64,000 nucleotides of DNA from Anadara kagoshimensis (GCA_021292105.1 CM037867.1:39487343-39551342); one strand, 5' to 3'; shown: positions 52,179-62,285, counted from the first letter of the stretch. A program made the numbers and translations. Notes: generated by a model not told the origin, from the letters alone.

Positions 52179-52445
52179 TATGGTGGCCAGCATCTGGTGC
52201 CAGTGATCCCCTCGATGCACTGGCCAATGTAGCACGCATAAGCTATGTTTCCATTCCTGGTAGCCAAAATCGCCATTGGCTACTAATATCTGAGGAATTC
52301 TTTCAAAATGTAACCTATTTTAGCAAATTTGTGGAAAAATACTTTAAAATGGACTATATTTTCACAAATTTTGGAAATTTGGCTACTAATTACTTTAAAT
52401 TTATGGAAACCTAGCATAAGGTCCATCTCATCTGAGGAAAAGTAG
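52179..52445 (+). pseudogene. Exon-like frame interrupted by MITE-A
   Basis: A strong acceptor (TTCTCCTTTCTGTTGCAG) precedes 52179. Removing MITE-A and one CATAAG copy leaves a frame, TGG TGG CCA..., of 28 codons (WWPASGASDPLDALANVARI then RSISSEEK) to TAG at 52443-52445. With the MITE present the frame reads on through the element to a stop at its end. Another frame (YGGQHLVPVIPSMHWPM) is also open, so the coding frame is uncertain. The acceptor may instead belong to the tRNA-headed repeat. Tentative. Confidence 0.28.
52243..52414 (+). mobile_element. MITE-A copy, full length, 172 bp, clean duplication
   Basis: Ends CTATGTTTCCATTCCTGG and TTATGGAAACCTAG, flanked by CATAAG at 52237-52242 and 52415-52420. 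This is the best reference for the family's ends and 6-bp target duplication. Confidence 0.95.
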
Positions 52446-52493
52446 GCAAGATTAATTATTCATTTTCTAGAAAAGTAACAGGGAAGGAATGTA

Positions 52494-52567
52494 GTGGTTT
52501 AGGCTCAATTGATAGAGCACTCGCCTATCATGTCGGAGGTCTCGCGTTAGATGGGCAGTGCAACCAT
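52494..52567 (+). other. Third decayed tRNA-like head
   Basis: TTTAGGCTCAATTGATAGAG and ACTCGCCTATCATGTCGGAG with a mutated B box (TCTCGCGTTAGAT). Followed by T-rich DNA. Confidence 0.5.
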
Positions 52568-52569
52568 GT

Positions 52570-53440
52570 ATTTTTTTTTTACCTTTCTGTTAAGTTTCAA
52601 CAATTTTACAGACAAAATACATTTCACATTTAAAATTCACTTTCAGTCTTGCCTGTTTAATGTCTCTAATTTCCAAAAATTATCAGGGTTTTTTTTATTT
52701 ATTTATTTTTTTTTTTGGTTAACATCTTAAGTTTTAACTGGCAAACATACAGTCATTATTTCATAATTAGGGGTAGGCAAGTCCGTATTTTGCACAAAAA
52801 CATTAAATTCAATCACCGATATGGATGACCATGCTAACCAGATGACAACAAATTTATTTCACAATTCACATAGCATTTACTTGTCAAATATTTTGGGGGC
52901 ACCTGCCAAAATTATATTCCACAGTGCAGTGGAAAAGGAGAGAGAAAGGGGTTTGTTTTAATGAGCATTTACTTATAAAATATTATGGGGGCACCTGCCA
53001 TAGTTCAGTGTGGAAAACAAGAGAGAGAGAGAGAGAGAATAACATTAGTTACAATAAGTAAATTATGCCAGATGCATGTGGGAGTAAATGTCATGTTAAT
53101 GTTGCATTCTTTTCATCAAAACAATCCAAGAACAGTTCTTTCCCTTGTCGGATGAAAACATAAACCGAACAAAAACTATATGCACTGCACCCGACCGACA
53201 TCGTAGTCAGACACTGATCGCAAATAAAAATAAACAACAAGATCTGAATTTATCACATAAAATATATCTCTAGAAAGATACTTTCAATCCAATTCATGTA
53301 GAACCTACACCTAAAATAGCATGACCTGACCTTTCCTACAAAAAAAACTTCACCGATCGGCCTGTATTTTGACGGGCCAGTTCCTGTGTTGGAATTCAGC
53401 CTCTACCGACATTACTGCACCGTGTTGTGTGTAAATAATA
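52570..53440. other. Unassigned; short duplication and GA run
   Basis: AGCATTTACTTGTCAAATATT and its variant at 52869 and 52962, each followed by GGGGGCACCTGCCA, mark a ~93-bp duplication. A (GA)n run lies at 53021-53038. No gene supported. Confidence 0.45.
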
Positions 53441-53455
53441 AACAAAAATGCTTAC

Positions 53456-53572
53456 CCAAACATCTGGACTGTTTTTGTTTACTTCTTTCACCTGTGAAAT
53501 CACATCTTCAATATTTTTTGCAAAAAGGTAATTTAGACCACAGGAGCAATATTCAAAGATGGCGGTGAAATG
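53456..53572 (-). other. Candidate first exon (- strand)
   Basis: On the - strand a frame is open from just after a TGA at ~53578 through TTTGG|GTAAGC, a donor at 53456/53455. It reads VHFTAIFEYCSCGLNYLFAK... to NSPDVW. No in-frame ATG is present; an ATG eight bases before the donor (ATG TTT GG) could be a start after an untranslated leader. The promoter-like cluster directly upstream supports transcription in this direction. Confidence 0.3.
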
Positions 53573-53625
53573 CACTCAGTGACGTAATATACAGAAAACA
53601 AAACTTGGGACTCCGGAAGTGAAGG
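53545..53625 (-). promoter_or_regulatory. Promoter-like cluster: YY1, CRE and ETS motifs
   Basis: AAGATGGCGG (53559-53568, YY1-like), TGACGTAA (53580-53587, CRE/ATF) and CCGGAAGTG (53612-53620, ETS) lie within ~65 bp. Such sets mark TATA-less housekeeping promoters. Orientation is ambiguous: ETS and CRE would be upstream for a - strand gene. Confidence 0.4.
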
Positions 53626-53849
53626 CCAGACTTTGAAAGCCCGCGAAAAGGTGACCTTAGATTTAGATTAAGCGATTTTTGAATAAATTATTTTCGGTAT
53701 TGTTACAAAAATAAATAATATTCATTTTTGACATAAGAAATCACTCAATATAAACTTCAATAATAGTGCTTATGCTGGAATCCAATATACATCAATACCT
53801 GAAGAATATTTTTTTTTTCCATAATAAAATAACACTTTAACTTAATTTC

Positions 53850-53995
53850 GTGCTTATTATTTATTTATTTATTTATTATTTATTTTTTATTTATTTATTT
53901 ATTTATTTGTCAATTGTTTGGGTTTTTTTATTTCGTTATTCTAGAACCAGTGTCAGAGATCGGGAGACACCGGCTGCCTCTGGGTCCTTCGCCGT

Positions 53996-54026
<31 letters not shown>

Positions 54027-54249
54027 TTCAGACTATATTTTGTCAGCATAGTCTATAACACGACCTAGATATTTACAAACGTCGATGGACAAACTTATTT
54101 ATTTATTTATTATTTATTTATTATTTATTATTTTATTTATTTATTTATTTTTTATTTATTTATTTATTTTTGTCAGCATAGTCTATACCACGACCTAGAT
54201 ATTGTGTACAAACGTCGATGGACAAACTTATATATTTATTTATTTATTT

Positions 54250-54281
<32 letters not shown>

Positions 54282-54345
54282 TTCAGAGACTACATTTTTG
54301 TCAGCATAGTCTATACCACGACCTAGATCTTGTGTACAAACGTCA
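53850..54345. repeat. Triplicated unit linked by (TTTA)n
   Basis: The block TTTGTCAGCATAGTCTATA(C)CACGACCTAGAT plus ACAAACGTCGATGGACAAAC occurs near 54040, 54172 and 54299, separated by (TTTA)n tracts. The third copy diverges after ACAAACGTC. A longer TTTA region with ACCGGCTGCCTCTGGG precedes. Confidence 0.9.
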
Positions 54346-54349
54346 TTGA

Positions 54350-55100
54350 AATGATGATTCGATGATACGATCAGAATTTTTCAAAGAACTGAAGCAGAAC
54401 TGTTGCAATACAATCTTTATTCAGACTCTTAAAAAATGTACCTGAAACCCAACGGATCAATTTTTAAGTTCAAATATAAACGCAGTTTAAACCTTCCTTT
54501 ATCATATACGAAAATCTGAAAAATATTTGATTATTGTTCGGGAATATTATTTTCCATAATCGGAGTACGATCTTAAAATACAAAATTGATCATTTTAATT
54601 CCGTTTTTATTCACGTACATAAAAGTTCTTTATAATTCTCCAACCAATCAAAAAATCAGATCTTAAATTGTAATCCGATGTAAACACGCAACATAAAATC
54701 GATTTTAAAATCACAAATATCAGACTGAAACATTTTGTGGAAAATAGACAAAAAATATTTTTTTCATAGATTTTATTCCAGTAATAGTGAAAAACAATGA
54801 AACAGGTTAATTATTTTGTGTTGAAAATCAACCAATATTTTGGAGTGTTTGTTTTTGGTTTTTTTAACTTTTAAGTAAAACATTAAATTTTAAAAAAATG
54901 ACATGCAATCTTGATAAAATTTGCATTTTGCAACCATTAATTTTGTTATAAAAATTATAATCGCTTTAAAATTAAGTCCACAGTACGCATGAAACGTATA
55001 TTTTCATATTTCAATGAATAATTTTGAAAACAGGAAATGTCTAATTTATTCGTTCGTTGACCTGGCATGTTTATTCATTCGTCTGTTCCTTCACTTGGTA
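54350..55100. other. No recognised feature
   Basis: Repeat-poor, AT-rich with scattered CpG; no supported gene. Confidence 0.4.
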
Positions 55101-55104
55101 TTTT

Positions 55105-55136
55105 CATTCATTCATTCATTCATTCATTCATTCATT
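55105..55136. repeat. (ATTC)n microsatellite
   Basis: About eight ATTC units. Confidence 0.95.
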
Positions 55137-55339
55137 TTCTTTGCTTCTCGTTTCTGCACAATTTAGAAAAAATCACAGCTACATTTTTCAAATCAAACAC
55201 AAAATCATTATCAATAACCAAGCTATCATGATTTTATTGCTGGTGATGTCGAAATATAAAAGGGACAAAAACTACCAATTTACCCAACACATGTTACCGG
55301 TGAACTATAGGCTCTTACTTAACGCACAATGAAGTTGTA

Positions 55340-55560
55340 AAGTTTTCGCACCGTATGTGGGGTCTGGGTTCAAATCCTGGCCGGGACCAACCAAGACTTG
55401 AGAATAGCTAATGGCTGTTCGTCCGACAAGCACACGGCGACAGGGGTCCTTCGGAAGAGACCTTAAAACGGATGCACCGTGTCAACTTAAGCATGGCATG
55501 CTAAAGATCACCAATGCACCTTGTCTCGACTTAATTCAGATACGAGGATAGCAAAAATAA
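55340..55560 (+). mobile_element. SINE-1-like copy, 3' truncated
   Basis: TATGTGGGGTCTGGGTTCAA, GGCCGGGACCAACCAAGACT, CCTTCGGAAGAGACCTTAAA and AAGCATGGCATGCTAAAG follow the SINE-1 order. The A box half is lost. Confidence 0.75.
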
Positions 55561-55692
55561 CCCGACAGAGAAAACCAGAGCGACATAACATAATTTACCT
55601 TTGTCATCTGCTATTTTTGCATTCTATTAAAACAAGCCGAACAAGCTCAGGTAAGTTACTTTTTCATATTGTTTCATGATATTAATGTAAAC

Positions 55693-55972
55693 CAGAACTG
55701 TCTCTTGAGAGCCAAAAACCTCCGCCCCAACATTTAATGTTTTCCCACGACCTTGATCTTTCCGATATGACCTTTATTAAAGGTCAAGGTCATGACACAC
55801 CTTTGGACCATGACAATTATTCATGAGAAGTTCTATGACAGTCGTCCAAAGAAGCTATGAGATATTGCCCGGGCACGATTTTACACGGACGGACAGACAT
55901 ACATCATGATTCCTATATACCCCCTCACAACCTTAAACTAGATTGCGGGGGGGGGGGGGGTATAAAAATAAG
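55693..55972 (+). repeat. Dispersed repeat F, copy 2, ending in poly-G hairpin
   Basis: AACTGTCTCTTGAGAGCC, CACGACCTTGATCTTTCCGA, AAGGTCAAGGTCATGACA, TTGGACCATGACAATTATTC and ACACGGACGGACAGACATAC. It ends TATACCCCCTCACAAC...GCGGGGG...TATAAA, where CCCCC and the G run can pair. It lies directly before the 49-bp minisatellite. Confidence 0.85.
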
Positions 55973-56006
55973 TTTCATATTTGTGATTGAGATGCTTTAC
56001 TTGTAA

Positions 56007-57889
56007 ATCAAAAACAAACATACGTATTCATTCCTAAACCGCAATTCCGAAGTAAAGTAAAAACACACATACCAATCCATGTCTAATCACAATCCCAAAG
56101 CAAAGTAAAAACAAACAAACCAATCCATGTCCAAATCACACCCCAAAGCAAAGAAAAACAACATACCAATCCATGTTCAAATCACATCCTAAGCAAAGTA
56201 AAACAAAAATACCGATCCATGTTCAAATTATAATCCCAAAGCAAAGTAAAAAAAAAAAAAAGAAAAAAAATCCATGTCCAAATCACAATCCCAGAGCAAA
56301 GTAAAAACAAAGAAACCAATCCATGTTCAAATCACAATCCCAAAGCAAAGAAAAACAAACATACCAATCAATGTCCAAATCACAATCCTAAAGCAAAGTA
56401 AAAACAAACATACCATTCCATGTCCAAATCACAACCCCAAAGAAAAGAAAAACAAACATACCAATCCATGTCCAAATCACAATCCAAAGCAAAGTAAAAA
56501 CGGACATACTAATCTATGTCCAAATCACAATCCTAAAGTAAAGTAAAAACAAACATAACAATCTACGTCCAGATCACAACCCCAAAGCAAAGAAAAACAA
56601 ACATACCAATCAATGTCCAAATCACAATCCCAAAGCAAAGTAAAACCAAACATACCATTCAATTTCCAAATCACAACCCCAAAGCAAAGAAAAACAAACA
56701 TACCAATCCATGTTCAAATCACAATTCCAAAGCAAAGTAAAAACGGACATACTAATCTATGTCCAAATCACAATCCTAAAGTAAAGTAAAAACAAACATA
56801 ACAATCTACGTCCAAATCACAATTCCAAAGCAAAGAAAAACAAACATACCAATCCATGTCCAAATCACAATCCCAAAGCAAAGTAAAAAACAAACATACC
56901 ATTCCATTTCCAAATCACAACCCCAAAGCAAAGTGAAAACAAACATACCATTCCATGTCCAAATCACAACCCAAAGCAAAGAAAAACAAAACATACCAAT
57001 CCATGTTCAAATCACAACCCCAAAGCAAAGAAAAACAAACATACCAATCCATGTTCAAATCACAACCCCAAAGCAAAGAAAAACAAACATACCAATCCAT
57101 GTTCAAATCACAACCCCAAAGCAAAGAAAAACAAACATACCATTCCATGTCCAAATCACAACCCCAAAGCAAAGAAAAACAAACATACCAATCCATGTTC
57201 AAATCACAACCCAAAGCAAAGAAAAACAAACATACCAATCCATGTTCAAATCACAACCCCAAAGCAAAGAAAAACAACATACCATTCCATGTCCAAATCA
57301 CAACCCCAAAGCAAGAAAAACAAACATACCAATCCATGTTCAAATCACAACCCCAAAGCAAAGAAAAACAAACATACCAATCCATGTTCAAATCACAACC
57401 CCAAAGCAAAGAAAAACAAACATACCAATCCATTCAAATCACAATTCCAAAGCAAAGAAAACAAACATACCAATCCATGTCCAAATCACAATCCCAAAGA
57501 AAAGTAAAACAAACATACCATTCCATGTCCAAATCACAAACCCAAAGCAAAGTGAAAACAAACATACCATTCCATGTCCAAATCACAACCCCAAAGCAAA
57601 GAAAAACAAACATACCAATCAATGTCCAAATCACAACCCCAAAGCAAAGAAAAACAAACATACCAATCAATGTCCAAATCACAATCCTAAAGCAAAGTAA
57701 AAACAAACATACCATTCCATGTCCAAATCACAACCCCAAAGCAAAGAAAAACAAACATACCAATCCATGTTCAAATCACAATTCCAAAGCAAAGTAAAAA
57801 CGGACATACTAATCTATGTCCAAATCACAATCGTAAAGTAAAGTAAAAACAAACATAACAATCCATGTCCAAATTATAATCCAAAGCAA

Positions 57890-57935
<46 letters not shown>

Positions 57936-58033
57936 ATGGCCATGTCCAAATCACAATCCCAAAGCAAAGTAAAAAAAACAAAAACAATCCATGTCCATAT
58001 CACAATCCCAAAGCAAAGCAAAAACTTTAATAC
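56007..58033. repeat. Minisatellite, ~49-bp unit, ~41 copies
   Basis: Unit AACAAACATACCAATCCATG plus TCCAAATCACAACCCCAAAG plus CAAAGAAA. A variant pair with CGGACATACTAATCTATG followed by AACATAACAATC(T)ACGTCC recurs near 56511, 56745 and 57799, a higher-order pattern. A poly-A expansion (57892-57933) interrupts the end. Open frames on both strands (YQSMFKSQPQSKEKQ-type on +) are by-products. Confidence 0.95.
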
Positions 58034-58059
58034 GGACAAATTAAGTTAAACATGTGAAC

Positions 58060-58145
58060 TTCCATCCACCAGGGAAGTAAGGCCGTGTGCTCCGGAAGGG
58101 TAAACACCTCCTGTTTAGCTAGATACACCCGCCAAGTGTGAAGCC
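58060..58145. repeat. Dispersed repeat H, copy 1
   Basis: AGGGAAGTAAGGCCGTGTGC, TCCGGAAGGGTAAACACCTC and TAGCTAGATACACCCGCCA also occur, slightly altered, at 61674-61745. Class unknown; found without detectable ends. Confidence 0.7.
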
Positions 58146-58146
58146 G

Positions 58147-58510
58147 AATTGAGAATGGCTATTGGACGTCAAATATATCCATATATGGTCATTTTGGATA
58201 CAGAGACGTCATACCTATCAACAATATTTTGATGACGACCATAAAACTTTATGAGGGCCTTGATTTGCAATATCCTAAGGTCAATTATTTATTTGTAAGC
58301 AGATAGTTTCGTTGTATAAAGTTCTCATAGTGGAAACAAGCTCTACCTTAGTGTACTGACTATCACTCAACACGTAAGCTACACATAAAGCCGGGTTATG
58401 TATGAGGGCTGTTAAAAAGTGCCATTTCGATTTTCTTTTCTTTTTTTCGCCTGGTAAAACCCACCCCACGAAAAGGCAAAATGACAGTTTTCTATGGTGA
58501 TCTGTTAGGA
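58147..58510. other. No recognised feature
   Basis: Unassigned unique-looking DNA; part of a 165-codon - frame that is mostly minisatellite. Confidence 0.4.
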
Positions 58511-58514
58511 CCAA

Positions 58515-58950
58515 ATGCAGTATCGCTCCTTTGCCTTCGCGACTCAGCTTCATCGCAATCGTATCGTCGCTCCTTAGCTTTCGCAACTTCGCCATTGTAT
58601 CTTCGCTCCATCGCCTTCGCCATCGTATCCTCGCACATTCGCCTTCACCATCGTATCTTCGCTTCTTCGCCAGCGTATCTTCGCTCCATCGCCTTCGCCA
58701 TCGTATCCTCGCACATTCGCCTTCACCATCGTATCTTCGCTTCTTCGCCAGCGTATCTTCGCTCCTTCGCTTTCGCAACTTAACTTCTTCGCCATCGTAT
58801 CTTCAATCCCTCGCCTTCGTAACTTCGCTTCTTTGCCATCGTATCTTCGCTCCTTCGCTTCCGTATCTTCGATCCCTCGCTTTCGCAACTTCACTTCTTC
58901 GCCATCATATCTTGGATCCTTCGCCTTCGTAACTTCGCTTCTTCGCCATC
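58515..58950. repeat. TTCGC-rich minisatellite with a perfect-like 78-bp duplication
   Basis: Built from CTTCGC(T/C)(C/T) words: TATCTTCGCTCC, TTCGCCTTCGCAACTTCGC, TTCTTCGCCATCG. A 78-bp block starting TCGCTCCATCGCCTTCGCCA is repeated at 58603 and 58681. As 78 is a multiple of three, frames stay open on both strands (Arg/Glu/Asp-rich on -, Ser/Leu/His-rich on +). It is far GC-richer than its surroundings. I call it a repeat, not a gene. Confidence 0.85.
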
Positions 58951-58984
58951 GTATCTTATTGGCACAAAAGAATTGAGAATATTC

Positions 58985-59345
58985 AAATTTGTAGAAAAGT
59001 TTTAGGTGTAATAAAATATTGCATAAAAGATGTCAGATTTAAGTTAAGGGAAATCAAAGTTAAGGAATTATTATAAAAGTGGGGCCTGGCTCCGGTTTCG
59101 CAATCATTCCTTAGCTAAGATTTTCCTTAACTTAAAAATTGCAAAATTTAAATTTTTATGATTTGTCAATTTTTAAGTTATTTAGGAATTTAAAATGTCA
59201 TTTTTAAGATCACGTCTAGATTAAAACATTTGCATTTAGTTTTTACAAAAATATTCACCAGTAGTTTCAAAAAGAGATTACAAAATTTTGCTAAATATAA
59301 GTTAAGGAAAATCTTAGATAAGGAATGGTTATAAAACTGGGAGCA
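58985..59345. mobile_element. Fold-E copy with a partial second arm on its left
   Basis: Left arm GGTTTCGCAATCATTCCTTA / GCTAAGATTTTCCTTAACTT; right arm AAGTTAAGGAAAATCTTAGA / TAAGGAATGGTTATAAAACT. The middle includes CTAGATTAAAACATTTGCAT. A right-arm fragment (AGTTAAGGAATTATTATAAA then GTGGGGCCTGG) abuts it at 59058-59090, so two copies are joined head to tail. Confidence 0.8.
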
Positions 59346-59578
59346 GATTTTGGTGCTAATTATTATTATGTATTAATTTGGCCACAGTTTCGATATTCGT
59401 ATTTATAGATTAAAAAAAATTATCACATGACCTTATTTATAATGTGTTAATTTATTTATTTGGTTTTCACGTAGCTAGACAATGACAAACGCGTACGCGC
59501 ATAACACATCAAAACAAAAATACCTGTTGATCACACTTTCTTCAAATTACGCATAGCTTGAGCTTAAAATACTCGACC
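59345..59578. other. No recognised feature
   Basis: AT-rich with some CpG (ACAAACGCGTACGCGC at 59486). Confidence 0.4.
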
Positions 59579-59579
59579 A

Positions 59580-60600
59580 AGTGCTACGGTAGGTAGAGTA
59601 CTCAGGTCTTGAGTCTGACTAAACTATTTAAAAATAGGTAGTGATTGTTCTCTCGCAAAGTACTCGGTGTTAAGAAACTTAGACAAGGAGGCCTTTAGAA
59701 GGGCCCTTAAAAACCGTTGCCTCGTGTAGCGGCATGTGTGGCACGTTAAAAAAACCCAGAGTAGCGACAAGCGTGAAATAGGTAGCGGCTGATCTCTCGC
59801 CAAGTACTCTGCATCTAACTGAAATTCAAGGGGTCCTAAGGAAGATACCATCAAAACCGATGCCTCGTGTAGCGGCACGCGTAGCACTTTAAAAAAACCT
59901 CCGAGTAGTGACATGCGTGAAATAGGTAGCGCTTGTTCTCTCACCAAGTACTCTGCATCTAACTGAAATTCAAGGGGTTCCTCGGAAGAAACCTTCAAAA
60001 CCGATGCCTCGTGTAGCGACATGTGTGGCACGTTAAAAAAAAACCCGAGTAGCGACATGCGTGAAATAGGAAGCGCCTGTTCTCTCGCCATGTACTCTGC
60101 ATCTAAATAAAATTTAAGGAGTCCTTCGGAAGAGACATTTAAAACCGTTGCCGCGTGTAGCGGCATGTGTGGCACTTTAAAAAAAAACCCAGAGTAGCGA
60201 CATGCGTGAAATAGGAAGCGCCTGTTCTCTCGCCATGTACTCTGCATCTAAATGAAATTCAAGGGGTCCTAAGAAAGAGACCTTAAAAACCGATGCCTCG
60301 TGTAGCGGCATGTGTGGCACGTTAAAAAAAAAACTCCCGAGTAGCGACATGCGTGAAATAAGTAGTGGCTGCTCTCTCACCAAGTACTCAGCATCTAAAT
60401 GAAATTCAAGGGGCCTTTCGGAAGAGACCTTTAAACCGTAGCGACACGCATGACACGTTAAAGAAACCTCAATGCACAATGTTCTGAGTGTGCTACATAA
60501 GTAAAATTTTCTGACATTTTACATATAGCCGGTGATGTCTCGATATAGGTGAAATAATGTATTCTTGAATAGGACGTAAAACACTATAAGGATGAAATAA
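59580..60600 (+). mobile_element. SINE-1 expanded by internal amplification
   Basis: A degraded head (GTAGGTAGAGTACTCAGGTC) begins it, and the normal SINE-1 tail (ACATATAGCCGGTGATGTCT, CGATATAGGTGAAATAATG, GACGTAAAACACTAT) ends it. The middle is replaced by the tandem array at 59629-60475. Confidence 0.8.
59629..60475 (+). repeat. Tandem array of the SINE-1 middle, 144-147 bp, six units
   Basis: GTGAAATAGGTAGCG-type starts occur at 59773, 59917, 60061, 60206 and 60353, with the first unit from 59629. Each unit has TCTCGCCAAGTACTCTGCAT, GAAGAGACC(T)T, TGCCTCGTGTAGCGGCATG and GAGTAGCGACATGC. The unit is the SINE-1 body from its AGTGACTGTTCTTTC block to the GGCATGGCACGTTAAA block. The 207-codon - frame here results from a 144-bp (48-codon) period. 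Confidence 0.93.
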
Positions 60601-60625
60601 TGATCGAAAAAGCATCGCAAAATAA

Positions 60626-60870
60626 ACTAGAACTGTCTCTTGAGAGCCAAATACCACAGCTCCAACATTTTATGTTTTTTCGTGCCTTGGCTCCTTTCCG
60701 ATGACTTTGGTTCTAGGTCATGGCACACCTTTGCACCACGAAGGTTATTCATGAGTAAATAATGAGATATGGCTCGGACACGATTTTACACGGACAGATA
60801 TGGTGATTCCTATATACCCCCTCAAAACTAGTTTGCGGCGGGGGGGGGGGGGGGGGGGGGGGGGGTTATA
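60626..60870 (+). repeat. Dispersed repeat F, copy 3, ending in poly-G
   Basis: AACTGTCTCTTGAGAGCC, CACACCTTTGCACCACGAAG, TATTCATGAG and ACGATTTTACACGGACAG. Ends TATATACCCCCTCAAAAC...GCGGCG plus a run of ~26 G and TTATAAA, again able to form a C/G hairpin. Confidence 0.85.
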
Positions 60871-60894
60871 AAAATTACCGCCAGCCTATAGTTT

Positions 60895-61170
60895 CGGTGG
60901 CCAAGTGGTCTAAAACACCGGTTTACTGATCACAGCATCGCGCACCACCTACAGTAGATTCGAATCCAATTCGGACAGATCCTAATGGGAGAAAGTATAT
61001 TACTGTATTTCCACAAATTGAGTACACATGGAAAATGCTAGTATAAAGCCGTACTTCCCAACAAACTCACCAAAAATTGTCAAAATTTGATACAAAATAT
61101 ACTGACCTAATAGGAAAAATAAGCTAAAGAATCTTGACTGCCCAGGGCGTAAACCCCTCCTCTCATCAGT
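60895..61170 (+). mobile_element. SINE-2, interrupted
   Basis: Head GGTGGCCAAGTGGTCTAAAA and TAGATTCGAATCCAATTCGG; the tail AGAATCTTGACTGCCCAGGG and CGTAAACCCCTCCTCTCATC appears after ~120 bp of foreign AT-rich text (61000-61125). Confidence 0.75.
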
Positions 61171-61171
61171 T

Positions 61172-61672
61172 AATTTTTTTTATGGAAAATGGAGTTTACA
61201 AAAAATACTTTAAAACGCAAGCAGCAACGTGGATGACGACGGCGACACACGCAAGGCTGTCCGTTTCCCACTTTTCAGGTTGATGTATATAACAATTGTA
61301 AAAATGTAATTCATCATAAGACACGTTTTAAAAACATGTGTATTTTTTCACACAACACACAGCAGGGTGATGTCATCTAAAGACATTTATGCACTTGATA
61401 TTATGAGGTCAGTTATTGGTCAGCTATATGCAAGTAATCACGTACGCAAATATTGTTTTTGTTTGAGAATGTCACCCCCCTGTTTTATTGGAAGGTTTGC
61501 TTCAAACATTGTTCAAGAAATGCGCCTCAACTGACTCAACAGGGTTATGTATCTTTGCTATATACATTGTATATCAATCAAAATTAATTGTTTAATGTAA
61601 CAACAATATCAATCAAACGCAACCCCAAATAAAAAGTAAAATTAATAAATAAAGAAAAAGTTAAACAGATTA
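61172..61672. other. No recognised feature
   Basis: Unassigned. CpG patch GATGACGACGGCGACACACG at 61233. No gene evidence. Confidence 0.4.
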
Positions 61673-61673
61673 A

Positions 61674-61745
61674 CTTTTATCAGGAAGTGAGGTCAGGTGC
61701 TCCGGAAGGGCAAACACCTGTCAAGCTAGCTACACCCACCACATG
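61674..61745. repeat. Dispersed repeat H, copy 2
   Basis: AGGAAGTGAGGTCAGGTGC, TCCGGAAGGGCAAACACCTG and TAGCTAGCTACACCCACCA parallel 58060-58145. Confidence 0.7.
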
Positions 61746-61842
61746 TGGAATAAGATAAATTTCGTTTTAAATAATAAGTATGGTGGATCGACCGACGGAT
61801 CTCGGACCCTCGTCAACAGCTTTTCGGTTATCTGGTAATTCA

Positions 61843-61990
<148 letters not shown>

Positions 61991-62011
61991 CACCATCAAA
62001 TGGGACCTGCA

Positions 62012-62284
62012 TGGCTCCAGTTTCACAATCATTCCTTAATCAAGATTTTCCTCAAATTAAATTTCACAAATGTTGGCAATCTCTGTTAAAACTATGGATG
62101 TGGATTTTGACGAGAGTAAATGCAGGGGGGGGGGTGGGTTGGGTTGGGTTGTAAGCTTAAAATGATCTTCAAAATGACACCAATCATGTATTAACAATTC
62201 ACAAAATTATTGTTTTCAAATTGAAAAAAATTAAGTGAAGGAAAATATAGTCACAAAATGATTGTGAAATTGGGGCCTGGTAAA
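62012..62284. mobile_element. Fold-E copy
   Basis: Left arm TGGCTCCAGTTTCACAATCA, right arm TGATTGTGAAATTGGGGCCT. The interior carries a GGGGGGGGTGGGTTGGGTTG run at 62128. Arms ~80% matched. Confidence 0.8.
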
Positions 62285-62285
62285 T

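Noticed and set aside
55600-55660. Exon ending at CTCAG|GTAAGT (+ strand)
   Set aside because: Good donor, but the preceding frame is short, T-rich and lacks a clear acceptor; isolated donors like this are expected by chance in 64 kb.
56933-57797. 255- and 280-codon frames
   Set aside because: They are translations of the 49-bp minisatellite; frames change with every indel and similar frames exist on the other strand.
59624-60247. 207-codon - frame
   Set aside because: It follows the 144-bp amplified SINE-1 segment (48 codons per unit); sequence is explained by the SINE.
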